Made by a program: the position numbers and the translations under genes. A stretch of DNA of 64,000 nt from Apophysomyces variabilis (taxonomy: Eukaryota > Mucoromycota > Mucoromycetes > Mucorales > Mucoraceae). The stretch spans positions 62,001 through 126,000 of the forward strand of contig MZZL01000408.1 of the NCBI GenBank assembly GCA_002749535.1, written 5' to 3'. The notes below the pieces were generated by a model. The model did no database searches, was not told where the DNA came from, and worked only from the letters and a program-made list of their open reading frames with translations. Positions 33,301-45,063 of the stretch are shown one piece after another (the first letter of the stretch is position 1; every line of letters starts with the position of its first letter).

Positions 33301-36300
33301 TTCTTCACGATTTTGTCGTTTGGATTCAGTCGAGCTGTTGATCGAGCACATAACGCTACCAAATCAGCTAGTGTTGAAGCAGACCTCTGCTGAAGATCAC
33401 AGTTTTCTTCAAACTACAAAGGTAGTTATAAATGCTGTTAGCATACCAGGTCTGCTTACTTTGACGCTATTCATGACACTGCGAATAATAGGATTTAATT
33501 TTGCTGGTAAAACGCCAAGTTCAACAACAGCACCTGCAGTGGCTGCGTATACATTGATTTCGACTTTTTGTTTCAACTCTTCATAATAACCAATTGAAGA
33601 TACTACACGCCTTTGACGGTCTTCCAAACTTTTTAGCGCGGCTGCTTTCCCTTTGCCCCTTGGTAAGCGAGCGACAAGCGCGTCGTATGATTCCCCAACT
33701 ACCCAGCTAGCTGTCTCAATAGTAAAAAGATTCTCTTGCTCAGGAAGAACCTCACCCAGTACAAACGAGGGTAAAGTAGGAATCATTGTAGCAGGCACCT
33801 TTGCTTCAATAAATCCATTCAGTAACGCTTGACATTCGCCACGGATTCGCTTTAACAGGTAAACAAGCTCAAAATAGAAATTGGTGGTCTGGGTTGCCGC
33901 ATTTTCCAGATTGGCAATCATAGCTTGAGACAGTGTCTGAGGAAATTTGTGTGATAAAGCAAGGATGGCATTAACTGGAGCATGACTGATACAGTCCGCG
34001 TTATATCGGGATTTCAGTACTGCTTTGGCCCATTCTTCAATAACCATTGCACCCAATTGGCGTTTCAAGGCCCACTGGGACGACAATAAAGTCAACAGTA
34101 CTTCTTGATATGATAACTCCATCGAGTCATCTGGCCACGAACTCATAGCTATGCCAAGCGCTTCGGCGCATGCAATGCGGCAGCGTAGAACTTGCTCAGT
34201 AGTGATTAATGAGAAGTCCTGGGATATCATGCCGACGTCTAAGTTGTGGGTAGCATCTTCGTTTTTGCTGGTTCCAATCCCGACATCAACGTCCATTTTC
34301 GAAGTTCTCTCTTTTCGTGCAGATGCATCTATGGAGGTTGCTCCACCAAAACCAAATGCTCCAGGTGGTTTGTAGAAATGTGTGGCGATATCTATAGCTT
34401 GTCCGATCGGAGTCATGGTAACTTCAAACCAGCTTCCAAGCCAGTTTTGCGTTCCTTGCAACACGTACTGTGAATCAACATAGCCGTTCATAGTTAGATG
34501 TCTCCAGACATTTAAAGTAGTCTTCAGGATTTCTGGCTTCTCTTCAACAACCAAGTTTTGGAAAACAAGTCGATAGACGCGTTCATCAACCCATTCCGCG
34601 GCAGTACGGCAGGTCAAGAAAGTTAACAACGTATTAAGTACGGCAAGGCGAACCCCAGTGATAGTATGTCTGAAAAAAGGATATAGACGTGGTACAAGAT
34701 CGGCTAGAGAGCATCCAGAACGCACGATATCCATAACACCAGGCTGTTCAAACATTTTGGCAATCAAGTCCATTACTGCTGCAGTAGAAGCTGTCAAATC
34801 GTCTTTCAGATCCACCAAACAGTCCCACAATGTTGTGATCACGTCGTGTATACGTTCCTTCGAGCTCATCCGAACAAATTCTGCAGTGATAGGAAGCAAA
34901 GTTGTTGCACTAACCGCTCGCACATCATCGTCGTGATCTCGCAATCCAAGTATTACTGCACCGGTAGTTCCTTCCACAAGTATTTCCGCAAGATCCTTGC
35001 GGACGGCCACGGTATATTTAAGACCAAGCAATCCCGCATGACGCACTTCCCAAATGGACTTGCCACCAAATGCTGAATCCTCCTGACTGATAAGTTTTAA
35101 CAATGTGGCATGCACCTTGGTTACTGCTTCAGGTTGCATATATTGTAGTACCACACCTAAAGTTTGCGAGCATGTCTCACGCACAGGACAAACTACTTGG
35201 TCTGATACAAAATCTGCAAATCGATCCAGAGAGAAAACACATAGTAGCCGGATTGCAACATCTTCTAACCATGCATTATGTAACTCTTCTTGTTTTGCTT
35301 TATCAACACCCTCTAAATAAACAAATGGACCGTTAAAATCCTTCTCTAAACAAACTAGCTTAAACCTGCCTATTTTCCCTGCGCCTTCTCCATGAGCCTT
35401 CAGAATGCTACGCAAACCTATGCCGGCACCATGACGTATCTCCCAGGTTGGATCAAAAAGATCCATACATAAATGCTCACAGATTATTTTAAAAGGCCAT
35501 TCCGATTGTGGTTGATCAGGTCGACTTTCTTGTGGAGTGATCGGCGCTTTTGATTCGACTACGAATTTGTCTGATTGGGGTTGTGGTGTGAGCGCAAAAT
35601 CTTTGAAGCGATAATTCCGTTAGATATTCTTTGTTTCCTTTCTATCTTCTAAAAAACCTTTATCCGACGCTTCCGGCTCAGTTTTTATGGCTTTGGCAGT
35701 TGATTTGCCTTTAAGGTCTAAAACGCGCACCCTATTAATGCAAGTTAGCCATTCCATATACTTTGATAGTTATAACATACTTCTCCTTATTTTTATTCAT
35801 TTTCGCATCATTTTTCATTTTTCGTTTCAGCATATTCCGTTCACGGGCTGATAATCCAGCCATATTAATCTCTTGGACAGCTGGGGTGGATGGTGGTGGA
35901 GGTTGCTGCGTGGAAGTTGTTGGTGTTGGTTTCGGGCTTACTTGTTTCTTGCGGTTAGAGCTTTTGCGAGCATCCAAGTCGATGTCGTCCACTAATTCGA
36001 CTGTAGAAGGAGTACATGAGATTAGAGAAGGCATCTCAGCATTGATACACTATCGTACCATCCATGAATTGACTTCCCAATCCCAGTCGATCTTTTAGAT
36101 TACGACGTTGCATTTCTAAGCGTTCTTGTGGGGTCATATCTGAAAAATCGATATCGTACTCTTTTCCAGCTGATCCGAGTAGTAATTTTCCGTGCGAAAG
36201 TACCGATGCCAAATCGAACTGATTGAAATTCAACTTGTGTGTGTCTTCCAAGGAAGCCGTTGTGTCATTGTTCTGTGTAGTTGTTGATGGATCCCATGAA

Positions 36301-36654
36301 GGAACATTAGCTGCAATCGCTTCGAGGGCAAGACCTGCAGCCCATCGTGTATCCCAAGCTTTGCTTCTTAAATGGACAACGACCTATGGCTAGGATTAAA
36401 ATGGCTTGCAATCCTTGCAATGGCATCATACTCTAGATAATAGATTATATAGTTCTCCAGGATGTTGCTTTTGAATTTCGCCCAACTGTTGAGCTGCTGT
36501 ACGTCTTACAGCTGCGGTCGAACCAGTGTCTAACAAGAGCACCAGGCGATCGAGTCTGATTGTACATCACAAATAAGATTTCGTTGAAATGAGGCGAAGG
36601 AAGAAAAAGAAAACAACAGGAATGAAGGAGTAGGTTCGTTTACCTTGTTGTCAT
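30305..36654 (-). CDS. MOT1: TATA-binding-protein-associated ATPase MOT1/BTAF1
   Basis: Swi2/Snf2-family ATPase that strips TBP from DNA and redistributes it. The product is roughly 1,880 residues from about 14 exons. Exon 1 is 11 nt (36644-36654, MTT plus two bases), followed by an 88-nt intron and the diagnostic N-terminus [24 protein letters not shown] repeats fill the first two thirds; a large exon covers about 33465-35550 and includes [19 protein letters not shown]. The ATPase has Walker [21 protein letters not shown] (assembled over an intron at 32215-32262), the Mot1-type DEGH box ([11 protein letters not shown]), SGTPIQ, and C-terminal helicase motifs [20 protein letters not shown] and [10 protein letters not shown]. 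It ends [10 protein letters not shown]. Two apparent in-frame stops are removed by short introns. Fully consistent with an intact gene. Confidence 0.95.
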
Positions 36655-37269
36655 AAGAAGAATCCTTTGTCCAAGGTTCGAATTTCTGTACAAGTGGCTG
36701 AGCTTACCAAACGCCAGCACAAAAATTGCTGCACTTGCCCAAGGTGCATTGAAACAAATTTCAAGCGGAGCTTATTTATTAAACGGACGTCAAGAGCCTA
36801 TGGGAACCGGTAAAATCGTTTGATGACCTGCGGGCGCGAATAGTCCGTCCCCAATGGCACCTCATTAATCTCTTCACTGGCAAGGTGCAGCAACTTTTGT
36901 TGCTGGTGTAGCAGATCACACCTTCCTTGACGCAAAAATCGTTGCCATCCAAACGTATGTTACCATATTTTTATCATAGAAAGTTATCCATAAGATTGGG
37001 CAAATAATCGTGAAAATATCATTACTTTACCGCGTGTCTGAAAATGCAAACTGTCTTGCGCCTTTCCAGGCATTACGCTGTTTGTTTCTAGCTAGAAGCA
37101 CGTAACTAGATCCATGTACTGTCGGTTGAATTATGTTTGCATCTTCAATAAGATATATGTACCCTTCTTTTTACTATTAGAAAGAAGGAAGGAATTTAAC
37201 GGTGCATGGATTATATCAATGCGATACATCAGATAATAGCCTATTGCTTGGGAGGGTATGCACTGTCCT
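36655..37269. other. Intergenic, MOT1 promoter region
   Basis: 615 bases between two minus-strand genes, containing the MOT1 promoter. An ATTTTT/AT-rich stretch is near 36960-37020. No gene is recognised. Confidence 0.4.
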
Positions 37270-39444
37270 TTATTTATTCCGCTTGACATGTGCCTCCAAA
37301 AGTTCAATACATGTTTTGGAATCTTCAAATGAGTCATGTCCGTCGGCACTGTCTTGGATAAACTTTGAAAGATACTTGGTAGCAAGCACACGGAGACTGT
37401 AACGATATGGTAACCCATTTGGATGCGGAAACAACTATTTCTATAGTGAGAACCCTGCGTTTAAAGCATACATTCATTTTACCGCCGCTGTATCAATGAT
37501 TTTGTGATGCACAATCTAAAGAAATGTTTTAGAATAAGAAACAGCCCAAAAGAAGATACATACCCTTAGAGCAATCATATCGTTTTCCTACGGAAACAAA
37601 TGTCAGAAAGTTTGTCATACGGATAGGCGTTGTTTACCAATCCATGTCCCACGATGATGGTATCTGCGTCCACATATTTAAATAACTCTTTACGGATACT
37701 ATCCAAGTCATGCTTTGTCCCTTCCAGCGTACTTATGCCGCTGTAACGTGTGTTCAGATCTAGGATCATATGCGATGGCAGGACACGCTCGTCAATGATA
37801 GCGTTGAGCCTGTCGTCGACGGCAGTCAGTCGCAGCAACTCCATGCCAGCAGTTGTATATCCCTATAAAGAATTGGAATCTTTAAGCACATAAACCATAT
37901 CAATCTAACCATTTCACAATCAAGCGCAACGATGTTTCTTCGTGTCGGTAAGTTGGTATTAAGAGGCACCCTGACAAATGGTATCTTCGCGTGCATATCT
38001 AGCATGTTGCTATCTGAGACAGGAGGATCAATATATATTTCACATGCAGAAACGAATCTGACCTTTGTAAACATGCGAACCTGTCGCACATCCTGGGCTA
38101 CCGTATGATTCATTACAGCAGGTGTATATCCTTCTTCTTTCACCTGTTGATAACAGGTTAGTGCCGATAAGTATTGCATAGCGATGACCGCACCGTGATT
38201 CATTGTCTGTCTCATCCTTCCGTGGTGATAAGTACACGCTTCCAGATCCGCTGCGTTCAAGATATCCTTAACAATAAACTGGCTTTTACACCGATCGCAT
38301 GTCTGTGTTGTCCCAACGGCGGTTTCAATGGATCCACCTTCATGCTCCAATATATCGTCTAATGGGTATCCCATCTGTTTTAATTCGCTATCCTTCAATA
38401 TCCATTTTTCTACCGCCTGCAACAATTGTTTCCCAGTGGATTCTGCATCTAACCCGCTTGATCCTCTCACGGTGTCGATATCCTTTATATCGGTAACAAT
38501 AGGTCTTTTCTTAAGCGTCATCAGTGCTGACATGGAAGCCTGTTTATAACCTGCTTCATTTGTGGCACTATTATAAATTTCTTGTTCCCGACGTTTTGTA
38601 TGCTCAGTAGCTAAATTGGGATCGACAGATTGATAGATGCGCTTGAACTGCTCGTAAAGCTTATTGGCCGTCATCTATATCCGAAAATGAGATCCTACTT
38701 CGAATAAACGCCAGGTACCTGTCGTGTTTTTAGTGCAGTATGACTTTGACGATCAGGGAGGATGGTAGGCGGACCTGAAATGGATTCTGTTGGAAACTTA
38801 GAGTATACTGTAAATGGGAGGATTTAACACACTACAACAATTGTTACCGTTGGCTTATGCGCAATACGACGAGGCCCTTGGATTAATGTCGAAAGGACTC
38901 CTGCTGAGCTCGACTTCGGGGTAGGTGCTTTTACTGGTGGCACCGCTGGAGTAGCTTAGGTGAAAACGGTTAGTTTCGACCGCTTAAAAAAATGCAAATA
39001 ATAGCAACAAAATTACATTGATATTTTGGCGCTGAAGGACGCTTTTCCGGTTGAATGACCGGTGTTGATCCTGTAGAAGACGGCATCGAAGGAGTTTTAT
39101 AGACTGTTTCTATCGCTTCGTGTAAGATCGATCTCAGGAACGGAAAGGCATATATTACGAGTGACTGATGAAGATTCGGCATGGATAGATTGTGCAATTA
39201 CGCTTGAACGCTCTTGTGTTGCTCTTTTCTTCACGGTACTAGAGATTTCTGCAGCAGGTTTGCGCTTGAGCAACGAAGGATCATGACCTAGGTAGGGTTA
39301 GTAGCTAGCATAAACTCAAACAGTGCACTTGCTTCGGTTCGACGGCGTTTGTTTGATACGATGCGAGTAAAAGCATTGTGATCGTTCGCATTGAGGATAT
39401 AAGGGACAGGGAATGTCCTTGAATAGGCCAAGTGACGGGAACAT
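37270..39444 (-). CDS. REX3: REXO1/Rex3-type RNA exonuclease (CCCH-like finger plus DEDDh exonuclease)
   Basis: 3'-5' exoribonuclease of the Rex family, acting in RNA 3'-end maturation (family knowledge). The start MFPSLGLFKDIPCPLYPQC leads a Cys/His finger (CERSQCFYSH). A Pro/Ser-rich linker and the REXO1-type helical domain (TANKLYEQFKRIYQSV, KRREQEIYNSATNEAGYKQA) follow, then a TCDRCKSQF Cys pair. The exonuclease domain shows ExoI IVALDCEMGYTTAGMELLRL (joined over an intron), ExoII VGHGLENDMIALR (joined over an intron) and ExoIII DGHDSFEDSKTC. The catalytic Asp/Glu/Asp and His/Asp are all present. The product is about 590 residues. An upstream in-frame ATG at 39504 would add 20 residues. 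It sits upstream of MOT1 on the same strand. Confidence 0.87.
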
Positions 39445-40695
39445 ACCGGCAAGTATGGGGGAGGTCACGGAATCCGAAAAAGCAGAATTCATCGATCTGT
39501 ACACGACAGAACTGCTTTATAGGGAAGTGGGGTTTGTACTACCAACTTTTTCAACCGTAATTCTAGCATATGAAATACTATATTGATTCCCTAAATATAT
39601 GATCGATTTGAAGTGTTACCGGTAATATAATATATAGAAAACAGAGCCAAAGAGTGAAAGAGATGTTGTCCCTTCCGTTTAGATGGTTGGGATCATTGAA
39701 ATCCAAAAATGATATCCATTGATTTCCTGTCGATAGATGTCAAAACAATGACAAAGTTAGACCGTAAAGGCGATTGTAATAATGTTTCGCATAAATTAAT
39801 AATCATCAAACAGCATAGACGAAGCGAAGTGTATTTTACTAGCATCTGCCGAAAGGAAAAAATAGCACCCTCCACGCTGTGAATACAAGAAACCGGGTGA
39901 TGAACAAACAAAAACAAGCATCGATGTATGCTTTGGTTTATTACTTTCATATAAAAATGTATGTAATGAAAAGAAAAAGAACATAGAGCAATTTGCGATA
40001 GTTTCATTGTCATTCTTCATATTTGCAGAAGTAGTGATTTAGCGCTTAACATCGCTACACTGTTTATTTATGGTTACGCTACAATTAAAGATAATAGCAT
40101 GCTCAGATCAACATGTGTGTACCATAAGTTAACCTTACCAAAACGTAGATTAGATGCAAATGGAGGGCTTAAGTTTCAATTGCTTTAGTGATAGCTGAAT
40201 ACAACACAATCACATTTCTAGTAGAATTACCATGTTTTTGATTGATGCATATGAACGATGATGACAGTTTATCATGTGCCCATTCTCTCTAACATGAGTA
40301 ATGGGTCGAAAGCTCGTTCTTTTGTAAAATCAAGGAATTACTGGAAATAGTAACTGGAATGTGCGATTTTAGCATATCCTGTCAGCATTTTTCTGACCTT
40401 CCCGAGTTGATGGCAATACTCTCAAGGTAAGCAGGTTTTCATTTCCTTTCCTCAATCAAGCATTGCTAAATATTTACTGATATGATAAACAATGATGCAT
40501 TACAACCCTTTTTCCCGCATTCCAGCCCTAGCAATACACTTGGAGATTCTTTGTACGGACCAATCTGTCAGGTGTCTTACGTGGAAGCACGGGAAAATTT
40601 TGTCCGTGACTTTCTGGAAGTTGAACGTTTATTGCCGTCACTGGACACCACTTCACCATACGTCTTTTCTCCTTTAGTTGGCCTTTTTGGGGTTC
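39445..40695. other. Divergent intergenic region with possible 5' exon of the TAPT1 gene
   Basis: About 1.25 kb between REX3 and the TAPT1-family gene. An open frame from ATG 40482 to about 40571 could be a coding 5' exon: a GTGTCT donor at 40572 and a strong polypyrimidine-TTTAG acceptor at 40676-40677 would join it in frame to 40678. Otherwise no gene is seen. The 39640-40020 part has poly-A runs. Confidence 0.4.
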
Positions 40696-43228
40696 ATGCC
40701 TTCTACACATGTTCAGACTCGACAGCGGCAACGACATAGACAGCGAATGCCGAGTGCCGACGGCTTCACAACAAACAAGACGCTTGTCCGATCGCCTTCC
40801 CTTCCAGTATCCCCCCTAGCACGAAGTCAGTGCGCAGATCACAATGCTTTTGAACCATTACTGTTTTCGTCATCGACAGCACTGAAAAAGAAGAAAAAGC
40901 CAAAGTCGGCTTCATTCTCGCCGCAGCTGGTTCCCTCATCTCAGTCGTCCGATAGCCATGCGTTAGATCAGGATGTGCCCGACAACGCCGACATACTGAG
41001 CTTAAATAACGCAAAAAGTAAGCAAGAAGAAAGACAGACAAACGGCCTTAGCGAGCCATCCTTTTCATACCTGGACTACTTGAGGGACGAGCTGACGGTG
41101 TCGGATTTTGACAGTGGGCAGGAACTGAAAAGAGAAAGGGTAACCAATTTCTTGGGAGTTCCTGGCGCGGTTGAGAAGGTTAGAACTCATTTGAATCAAA
41201 AAGAAAGGTTCTCGAGTAACCATTGCATAGTTGATGACTTTTGGTTTGGTGGTCTGTTTGGATTCCTTTTTGTACGCATTTACGATTTTACCGATCCGAT
41301 TCTGTTTCGCATTGTATCACTATCTTTGTCATGCTATCACCAATATTCAAGTTGTACTATCCAGAAAGGGCAGGTGATAATAGATAGAAATTCTGTTATT
41401 AATGAACAACAAAGTAACTGACGATAACCTCTTCTTTGGGATTTTAGATTCACGAGGCTCAAACCTTCCGAAAAATGCGATTTACTAAAGGGGCTCCTTG
41501 TGGTGATTACTTGTGTCACCATGTCGTTGCTGGATTCATCACGTCTATACCATTTCATTCGAGGACAGGCTGTACTTAAGTTATACGTGGTGTTCAACGT
41601 CTTGGAGATCTTTGATAAGCTTTGCTGCTCTGTAGGGGTTGACATCCTGGATGCCCTCTTTTCCAAGACGACGCTTGGTGATCCGGCTAATGAATTGGGC
41701 GGAGCTGCCTATGCCAGACGACAATTGAAACCATTTACGCTTTTCTTCATGGCCGCAGGTTATATGGGTAATGTTGGTTAAACTGTAGTTAGCAGTTTCT
41801 AACGGTCTTCTTTTCCAGTCATTCACACAGCCGTCTTGCTATTCGAGATGATCACACTGAACGTGGCCATTAATTTTTATTCCAACGCACTCTTATCCTT
41901 GCTCATCTCCAACCAGTTCGTTGAGATCAAACAAGCAGTGTTTAAAAAGTTTGAAAAAGAGAACCTGTTCCAACTGAGTTGCAGCGGTAAAGTAGCTTGT
42001 GCATAGTATAAACAGGAATTCCTAACTATGCTTACATCAAATTTCCAGATATTGTCGAACGATTTCAGCAGCTGGCATTTCTTCTGATTATTACTCTTAG
42101 AAACGTGACAGAATTGTCTGGATCATCTCCTTCGACTATACTACCTTCCACTTTCGTCCCGCTATTCACAGGTTCTGCACTGAAATCATTGAGCGCACTC
42201 ATGACGCCGGTAGTCATGGTGATTGCTTCTGAACTCGTTGTGGATTGGCTTAAGCACGCATTTATTACCAAGTTTAATCAAATCCGACCATCTATCTACA
42301 GCAAATACATCGATGTGTTATGCAAAGATCTTGTCATGGGTAGTCCGAGTCGTTTGAGTGGAAAAAAGAGCGTAAGTACAAGAGGAAGAGAAAATAATAG
42401 GTGATAAGACTGTATACGTATTTTTCAATGTAGACATTTGTGGATCAATCTCCGGTAGTTTCTCGACGGATTGGGTTTCCCGTACTTCCGCTCGCGTGTT
42501 TGGTAAAGTTCAAGGAGGGACTGAGACTGTTTCAAAGAAAAGTGAACTAATAGAGGAAATGTTTGTATGGGTGATTGAATAGCATATTCAGATGATACAA
42601 CAATTACTACCTATGATTTTTCAATCACAGAGTGACCAGAGCGGAAGCAGCTCATCCGCAGCCTCCGTTATCACAAACGGACTCTTGAATTATTGGATGG
42701 ATAATCAAGGCACAGTGAGCCAAGTGCTGCCTGCACGGATCCAGCTTGTAGTGTTATCGCTAGTAAAATGTGGATGGCTTGAGCGAGTTCTGGATATCCT
42801 AATGAAATCCTTCACTTATCTATTACTTGTGACAGTCATGGCTTTATGGTAAGTTTGAAAGAGAAATATACGTAGAAAAAAAGATGTTCATTTTGGGGCA
42901 ATAGTTTGTTGGCATTGAAAGTCTTGGTGGGTATTCATTTACTGGGATATGCACATCGGAGATATCAAGGAATGGAAGCGCGTGATAAGTCGGATAAGCA
43001 AAGCGAACTAGAAATGAAAGAAATGCAAAAGCAAGAAGAGGTAACGTGAATTATGGTCATAGAGAGCTTTGTGGTTCTGACTTTGTTGTGGGCGATATGT
43101 AGCTATATCAAACCGGTGTCCGCGATTACCTTGATGATCCCGATGATAACGTCATGGGAAAAAAGCCTGTTAAGTACACGCTGGATAATGTAGACCGATT
43201 CTCCATGGTGCGGAGCAGAATACCCTGA
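40696..43228 (+). CDS. TAPT1/Emp65-family polytopic membrane protein
   Basis: Nine exons total 2034 nt (677 residues): 40696-41178, 41231-41373, 41448-41767, 41819-41986, 42049-42371, 42434-42502, 42583-42848, 42905-43040, 43103-43228. The cytosolic N-terminus is Ser/Lys-rich. The conserved core begins FSYLDYLRDELTVSDFD, then RERVTNFLGVPGAVEK, CLDSFLYAFTILPIRF, CDLLKGLLVVIT, DSSRLYHFIRGQAVLKLYV and VFNVLEIFDKLC. Several hydrophobic helices follow, with FYSNALLSLLISNQFVEIK and the C-terminal HAFITKFNQIRPSIY. Yeast Emp65 is an ER membrane protein; animal TAPT1 is linked to cilium and Golgi traffic. A precise role in this fungus is not deducible. The start is the first ATG in frame after a strong acceptor; an upstream coding exon is possible. 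Confidence 0.88.
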
Positions 43229-43596
43229 ACTTAGACCACTTATAAAAAGTAAACAAATAAAACATTTCGGTTCGAGTTTGACCTATACAGCTTCTTGACG
43301 CAGCAAAAACATTACATAATTCTCTTTCCAATCTAAAGACTTACACGATGAAAACAACGGTATAGAAAAAGGAAAAGAACAACGAAGATAAAATGCAATT
43401 TAAGAAAGTAGCAATCGGAAAGGGAAGGAAGCAAATGAGGAAAAAGAAAGATTACAATGGCAATCGGTTTACAAAGCAATGTGAGAAGAAGAATAACAAA
43501 GGAGGATGGGTAAGTGTTCGAGCCAAGCTGTCAATTCTATGACGCTGACCCCAGCAGGAGAAGGAGGAGGAGTAGGCGGTGTCCTATAACTCATGG
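43229..43596. other. Convergent intergenic region
   Basis: 368 bases between the 3' ends of the TAPT1-family and MIT genes. An AATAAA-type signal (ACAAATAAAACA, near 43253-43264) follows the TAPT1 stop. A-rich on the plus strand; no gene seen. Confidence 0.4.
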
Positions 43597-45063
43597 TTAC
43601 CTTCGCCAAGCGAAACGGGATTCTCTGGTGGGTGTTCTATCGTAGCATTCTATCTGAGGCATGTCACGGTGTTGCCTTATGGGCTCTTGTTGTTGATAGC
43701 CCGGTGCTTCTTTATAAGCGACGGCTGCTTTTAATCCTGCGGCGATGAAGACATACATGGCTTCGGAAGCAAATTCATGAAGATGGTACTGTTCGTCTGC
43801 TTGAAGCATCAATTTCACACAATCGAATCCAAAATCTTGAACTTTATGAACGACGTGATATTGATTATCAATCCACATAAGCAGTTGTAACAGATAACCA
43901 AATATAAAATAGATAAGGTCTAAAAAGCAACATGGTATGAGTTATTCCTGCCGTACACAAACGGGGTTTCTCCGGTCCCCTTTTTTTCCTTTCCTTACCA
44001 GGCAGAGGTGATTGTTTTATCAGAACGGCAAAGGTCACGACGCAATCGATGATAAATTGTCCAAAACTTTTGAACCGATAGATAGGGTCAGCTGCTTTAA
44101 CGGGAGGAGTCGGTGAGGATTGTTGGTCATGACTCGTCGTCTTGTATGTATTTGTGATCCGCGCAACAGCTAGATTGAAAAGGGTTGATTTGGGTGGTTC
44201 TTGCTCCTCATAAGCAGTCAGATGCTTTTGTTGATGTGAACTTGGCAGTTGCAAGATACCCGCTCGGTCTTCGACACTGAAAGAAAACAAATAGAGAGAA
44301 AAAGAAACAAAGATGGAGTTAATAACCACGTGTAAATGGGGTCCATGATTCAGAAAGAGGCCGACCGATTGGGGTAACAAGCGACCGATACCACGAACGC
44401 AGGGTGCTTCCTGTCATGGGTCCTCTCTTTTTTTTATGCTTTTGTTCTTACCTTTGTAATTTGTCTCTTAATGCTAGTTTCGTTTTACTATCGGATTTGT
44501 CTAGTGATGCATAAGATCAGATAAGGATTACTTCTTTTGCAAAAGAGGATCAGACGCTTACTTGGTAATGCCATGAGAATCATATCGACGCCCGAAAGAT
44601 AGACATCCAGGGCAACGGCATCGTTACCATCCTCATATGCATCAGCAGCCAATTCGACCAATTGTAGACCTCGAGTAATTTTCCTTCGATCGAGATTGCT
44701 TGTTTGTTTTCGTCTCTCTTTCGTTGTATTAACGATAGAAATCGGGTCTTCGAAGAACTTATTCAATGATCTAAATGTTCCCGAGGTACTTGGTGTGGGT
44801 ACTGGACTGGTTTCATAGGGTGGCGGTGATGCATGGCCTGGATACTCTGAACTACGACTCACTTGTGGTTGTGGATCGATAAAAGGATAAACATTATTGA
44901 AAGATGAACGGGAAACGTTTGGAGTGGATGCACTAGCTGAAAGATGGGAGAAGAGGGGGGAAGATGATCGTTTTTGGTCTTCGGGTGTCCAAGATTTCCT
45001 CTTATTTGATTTTGAGCCAAACATCTTATTTGTAGGGAGCAGACTAGAAACGAACGAAGACAT
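43597..45063 (-). CDS. MIT-domain protein with a PPPY motif
   Basis: Four exons (44562-45063, 44452-44500, 43999-44276, 43597-43919) give 383 residues. The first 110 residues are Ser/Pro-rich and contain HASPPPYET, a PPxY-type motif that Nedd4-family WW domains can bind. An MIT-type three-helix segment follows (about 135-205): KITRGLQLVELAADAYEDGN, AVALDVYLSGVDMILMALPN, and SDSKTKLALRDKLQSVEDRA, the last formed by splicing across two introns. MIT domains bind ESCRT-III tails. The C-terminal half has helical, partly hydrophobic stretches (LIYFIFGYLLQLLMWIDNQY) and FASEAMYVFIAAGLKAAVAY. I do not recognise the full architecture. An endosomal/ESCRT role is inferred from the MIT segment alone. Confidence 0.7.

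Noticed and set aside
36661..36710. GGTTCGAA and nearby AAGTGGCTGAGC resembling tRNA box elements
   Set aside because: The B-box lacks the following TCC/CC, the element order is wrong for a tRNA, and no cloverleaf can be drawn.
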